Below are positions 4,961 to 6,873 of a stretch of DNA of 6,873 nt, one piece after another. The position numbers and the translations under genes are program-made. The stretch lies in contig JAATVL010000169.1 in NCBI GenBank assembly GCA_014523525.1, forward strand, positions 1 through 6,873. Direction: 5' to 3'. This DNA is from Nitrososphaerales archaeon TH703. GTDB lineage: Archaea; Thermoproteota; Nitrososphaeria; Nitrososphaerales; Nitrososphaeraceae. Each line of letters begins with the position of its first letter. Position 1 is the stretch's first letter. The notes beneath the pieces are model-generated. The model was not told the DNA's origin and did no database searches. It saw only the letters and a program-made list of their open reading frames with translations.

Positions 4961-4968
4961 TATATAAA
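4960..4968 (-). promoter_or_regulatory. TATA box of the second four-helix gene
   Basis: The minus strand reads TTTATATAT, identical to the cupredoxin box at 3611-3619. Its centre lies about 43 bases before the ATG, predicting a leader near 16 bases without a ribosome site. Confidence 0.55.
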
Positions 4969-5107
4969 TAGGCTGTTCAATTCCAGTTTGGAGTCCAACG
5001 TCGGACTTGATCTATTCTTATAATCATACCAATGCTAGATATACTTGTAGACTAAAATTGAATAACAAAGAAATTGCAGGAAGACACAATCACAATTTTT
5101 TAGTTAG

Positions 5108-5515
5108 TCAAGGTACTTGTATTATTCCCTTCATTGTGGTTGGATGGTATAGGCAGTGATATCCAAACGTTCCAGTCATATTTGGCTTAAATGATACTTG
5201 ACCTGAACTACCCGAATGTAGGTCCCCGCTTGTTGCAAGCTGTTTACCATTTAAGTCGATGATTAATTGATGCTTAAAGCCTGTTGGATTTTGAATTTGT
5301 ATCGTTTGGTTGCTGTTTGCTTTGAAGTTCAAGGTAGGATTAATTGCTCCGTTAGTAGTGTTTACCCACGCGGTAAATAATTTAGCAGTTAATTGAAATG
5401 AATTTTTGCTGATTCCTTGCCCCGCTGCTTCTCTATATGTAGTAATCGTAAATAGAAGTAAAGCTACAACCCCGATTGCTAAGGTGGCAGTAGTTTGGGT
5501 AAAGGTTTTCTGCAT
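5108..5515 (-). CDS. Secreted blue-copper (cupredoxin) protein, 135 residues
   Basis: The product is a minimal cupredoxin. An N-terminal hydrophobic segment (about residues 9-24) acts as signal peptide or anchor, and a single beta-barrel domain follows from about residue 38 to the end. Copper ligands are visible as H82 (FKHQLIID) and C121, H124 and M128 in YHCLYHPTTMKG, the C-x2-H-x3-M arrangement of type 1 sites. Three N-glycosylation sequons (N52, N69, N112) support extracellular location. It lacks the extended Cys-containing linker of the 211-residue cupredoxin and is clearly divergent from it. The likely role is electron transfer or copper binding at the outer membrane face; the partner is not deducible. 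ATG start with a TATA box about 27 bases upstream, so probably leaderless. It stands alone, with 186 bases to the next minus gene, which has its own promoter. Confidence 0.88.
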   Translation of the reverse strand: MQKTFTQTTATLAIGVVALLLFTITTYREAAGQGISKNSFQLTAKLFTAWVNTTNGAINPTLNFKANSNQTIQIQNPTGFKHQLIIDLNGKQLATSGDLHSGSSGQVSFKPNMTGTFGYHCLYHPTTMKGIIQVP

Positions 5516-5537
5516 CCCTTACAATTCTCTAACATTG

Positions 5538-5547
5538 ATATATACTT
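5538..5547 (-). promoter_or_regulatory. TATA box of the 135-residue cupredoxin
   Basis: The minus strand reads AAGTATATAT, centred about 27 bases before the ATG at 5515, which predicts a leaderless transcript. The TAAGGG just before the ATG is therefore unlikely to be in the mRNA. Confidence 0.5.
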
Positions 5548-5726
5548 ATCGTTACGTCTGAAGGTATAATAAATAATTTCATAGTCAACAAAGAGATGTG
5601 TAAACTTGATTACTATTCAGAAATAACAATCTCTGAAAATTGAATCCCGTTAATATATCCAGTTTCGTAAGGCATGATGCTTCGAATCAAAAACATTTCC
5701 TTATCACAGTAAACCGAATCGGTAGG

Positions 5727-5743
5727 AGTTAACAAAGTTAACT
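5727..5743. repeat. Perfect inverted repeat AGTTAAC-AAA-GTTAACT
   Basis: Seven-base perfect arms and a three-base centre give a 17-base dyad about 210 bases upstream of the 135-residue cupredoxin. The tight spacing suits a dimeric regulator site more than an RNA hairpin. No promoter is recognisable immediately beside it. Confidence 0.4.
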
Positions 5744-5823
5744 AATGTTTAATAAGTACCTGATTAGGACTGTTGTGCTGAACAGCGAGCAAGAACAAGT
5801 TCTAATACGAATGAACAGTTTAT

Positions 5824-6034
5824 CTAGAGGTCGCTGCGAAAGGGCAATAGTTTCATTCTGCCTGTTATTATGGTATTGGAAGTGCCATCTCTGATGAAAT
5901 TGGGTACCAGTTCACCTCTGCAAATTGCAACGTAAGTCATCATGACAATCCTGACCCTGTGGATATGGCACTATTACTGTTTGCCCTGAATAAATTCCAG
6001 ACAGAGCGAGAATAAAGTATGTTAGGTTTATTAA
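5824..6034 (-). pseudogene. Possible remnant of a secreted-protein gene
   Basis: Two protein-like minus frames lie end to end with an overlap. The first (5912-6034) lacks a start and reads LINLTYFILALSGIYSGQTV, then IVPYPQGQDCHDDLRC before a TGA; the hydrophobic run followed by small residues looks like the end of a signal peptide and the beginning of a mature secreted protein. The second (5824-5943), in another frame, has ATG ATG behind AGGA and reads YVAICRGELVPNFIRDGTSN, then TIITGRMKLLPFRSDL and a stop. They could be one gene split by a frameshift. No family is recognised, and other frames are also open here, so this is tentative. Confidence 0.27.
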
Positions 6035-6207
6035 TTAAGTTTCGTGATTTTTGGATATTGATTGCAAATGATAGATGGCTCTCACTAAAATCATTTATTT
6101 TTCTCTTATTATAGAAAGAAATCAAACTGGAGGGACTAGTCTGATTTTTCATATTGATCCAAATTTTCAGTAAATGTACACTTTTAGTATTGAATTCTAT
6201 CGTTATC

Positions 6208-6231
6208 AAAAGGGTCCAAGGGGATTTGAAT
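6208..6231 (-). repeat. Degenerate tRNA 3'-tail sequence, copy 1
   Basis: On the minus strand this reads ATTCAAATCCCCTTGGACCC plus TTTT, which has the form of a tRNA end: T-loop TTCAAAT, 3' T-stem CCCCT and acceptor TGGACCC. The 5' T-stem (AAGGA) fails to pair at two positions and no anticodon or D arm lies upstream, so no whole tRNA is present. It matches copy 2 at 6264-6288 at 21 of 25 aligned positions. It may be an attachment-site relic or a decayed tRNA. Confidence 0.42.
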
Positions 6232-6263
6232 CCTTCATGTAGTAGGGTTCAACTAATTTTCCT

Positions 6264-6288
6264 AAAATGGGACCAAGGAGATGTGAAT
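6264..6288 (-). repeat. Degenerate tRNA 3'-tail sequence, copy 2
   Basis: On the minus strand this reads ATTCACATCTCCTTGGTCCC plus A, with a T-loop-like TTCACAT, CTCCT and an acceptor strand TGGTCCC with discriminator A. No matching GGGACCA 5' acceptor strand, anticodon stem or paired T-stem is present. It stands 56 bases from copy 1 in the same orientation. Confidence 0.42.
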
Positions 6289-6346
6289 TGTTATTGATAC
6301 AATTTTTAGACCCGCCATTGCGTGATGCTCAACATAATTACTATCT

Positions 6347-6378
6347 GTTTGAACAAACGTTAATTTGTGAAAACAAAT
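6347..6378. repeat. Two small adjacent hairpins after the transporter gene
   Basis: GTTTG-AA-CAAAC (6347-6358) and ATTTGT-GAAA-ACAAAT (6363-6378) are both perfect. They lie 70-100 bases past the phosphate transporter stop on the minus strand and may shape or end its 3' untranslated region. The stems are weak and AT-rich. Confidence 0.25.
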
Positions 6379-6447
6379 GGAAATTATATTCCAGGCCTAA
6401 TATCTGCTGTTTGGGTTTTATATTTATAATATTTTGTGCCACGAGCA

Positions 6448-6873
6448 TTAGATAAATGGCTTCATAATAATCGATACCAGTGCTGCAACGGCGGCACTTG
6501 CAGGTATAGTGATAATCCAAGCATAAACTATTCTCTTGCCTATACCCCATCTAACTGCCGACAGCCTTTTTGTTGCGCCTACACCCATTATAGCACCCGC
6601 GATTGCGTGAGTAGTACTAACCGGAATGCCCAACCAAGCCATAGATGTCAAAATGACGCCCCCTCCTGTTTCAGCACAAAATCCTTGGTAGGGACGTAGA
6701 CTAGTTAACTTGAACGCCATAGTCTTGACTATCCTCCAACCTCCAAAGAACGTACCAAGTGCAATGGCGGATGCAGCAACCAATATGACTTCATAGGGTA
6801 CTACGAATGAGGCAGAGTCAAGCATTCCGCCTGCAATTAATAAGGCTGTGATAACTCCCATCGTTTTTTGACC
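6448..6873 (-). CDS. PiT-family inorganic phosphate transporter, C-terminal half (partial)
   Basis: The gene runs in from the right edge. The first visible codons give GQKTMGVITALLIAGG, the family's conserved segment (normally preceded by N-D) near the middle of PHO4-type permeases. The ATG at 6861 is therefore internal and the true start lies outside the window. Then come a helix with VILVAASAIALGTFFGGWRI and the second PHO4 repeat, with CAETGGGVILTSMAWLGIPV and the STTHAIAGAIMGVG signature, and two more membrane segments. The protein ends with SIIMKPFI and TAA. PiT proteins import phosphate (as metal-phosphate) with protons or sodium across the cytoplasmic membrane. The 141 visible residues look intact, and the length after the motif is normal for prokaryotic members. 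A PhoU-like partner gene is common beside archaeal pit genes, but none lies downstream here. Confidence 0.92.
   Translation of the reverse strand, partial: GQKTMGVITALLIAGGMLDSASFVVPYEVILVAASAIALGTFFGGWRIVKTMAFKLTSLRPYQGFCAETGGGVILTSMAWLGIPVSTTHAIAGAIMGVGATKRLSAVRWGIGKRIVYAWIITIPASAAVAALVSIIMKPFI

Larger units (their letters stand above)
5550..6447. other. About 900 bases without a convincing intact gene
   Basis: Between the cupredoxin promoter and the phosphate transporter stop, no frame has the length, start and composition of an intact gene. The region holds a 17-base perfect dyad at 5727-5743, possible remnants of a secreted-protein gene at 5824-6034, two degenerate tRNA 3'-tail sequences at 6208-6288 and two small hairpins at 6347-6378. 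A minus frame at 5940-6209 (89 codons) has erratic composition and overlaps the more convincing remnant in another frame. Confidence 0.5.

Noticed and set aside
5940..6209. Minus-strand frame of 89 codons
   Set aside because: Composition is Ser/Asn/Ile-rich and irregular, with no ribosome site or domain; another frame across 5912-6034 looks more protein-like.
6208..6300. A complete tRNA gene
   Set aside because: No matching 5' acceptor strand, D arm or anticodon stem is found within 100 bases, and the T-stems are mispaired.
6267..6455. Plus-strand frame starting GPRRCEL
   Set aside because: This kind of peptide is the familiar translation of the reverse strand of a tRNA tail; no other coding evidence.
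6341..6699. Overlapping frames on both strands (6341-6550 minus, 6436-6699 plus)
   Set aside because: Cys/Tyr/His/Asn-rich shadows of the phosphate transporter gene.

Overview
The window looks like chromosomal DNA of a low-GC ammonia-oxidising archaeon (Thaumarchaeota/Nitrososphaeria; the AT-rich sequence best fits a Nitrosocosmicus-like genome, which is an inference). The evidence is archaeal TATA boxes about 27 bases before leaderless or near-leaderless starts, several TTG starts, two secreted sequon-rich blue-copper proteins, lineage-typical small membrane proteins of unknown function, and a PiT-type phosphate transporter.

Layout, left to right. (1) 1-764, minus: the start of an unrecognised gene running off the left edge, overlapped by 8 bases by a four-helix membrane protein gene. 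That gene carries an in-frame upstream extension which is a decayed copy of the promoter and signal-peptide region of the cupredoxin at 2953-3588. (2) 927-1609, plus: two overlapping genes for three-helix membrane proteins, read as one transcript. (3) 1641-2659, minus: a small winged-helix regulator and an SRPBCC-fold protein, with short dyads between them. (4) 2953-3588, minus: a secreted cupredoxin with a TATA box placed for leaderless translation from TTG. (5) 3620-4503: almost 900 bases without an intact gene, holding minus-strand gene debris. The clearest piece is a broken gene at 4118-4503 (internal stop plus frameshift) that once followed the four-helix gene at 4496-4921. (6) 5108-5515, minus: a second, shorter secreted cupredoxin. 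(7) 5550-6447: about 900 bases without a convincing gene, holding possible remnants of a secreted-protein gene, a 17-base perfect dyad, two degenerate tRNA 3'-tail sequences and small hairpins. (8) 6448-6873, minus: the C-terminal half of a PiT phosphate permease, whose gene starts beyond the right edge.

Taken together, this is an accessory-like stretch in which intact single-gene units (cupredoxins, small membrane proteins, one regulator) sit among decayed copies. The cupredoxins would act outside the membrane as copper electron carriers or copper-binding proteins. The membrane proteins might partner them, but nothing in the sequence proves this. I see no complete new multi-gene system. The most interesting signals are the duplicated promoter/signal-peptide segment fused to a membrane gene, the decayed partner gene, and the tRNA-tail relics.
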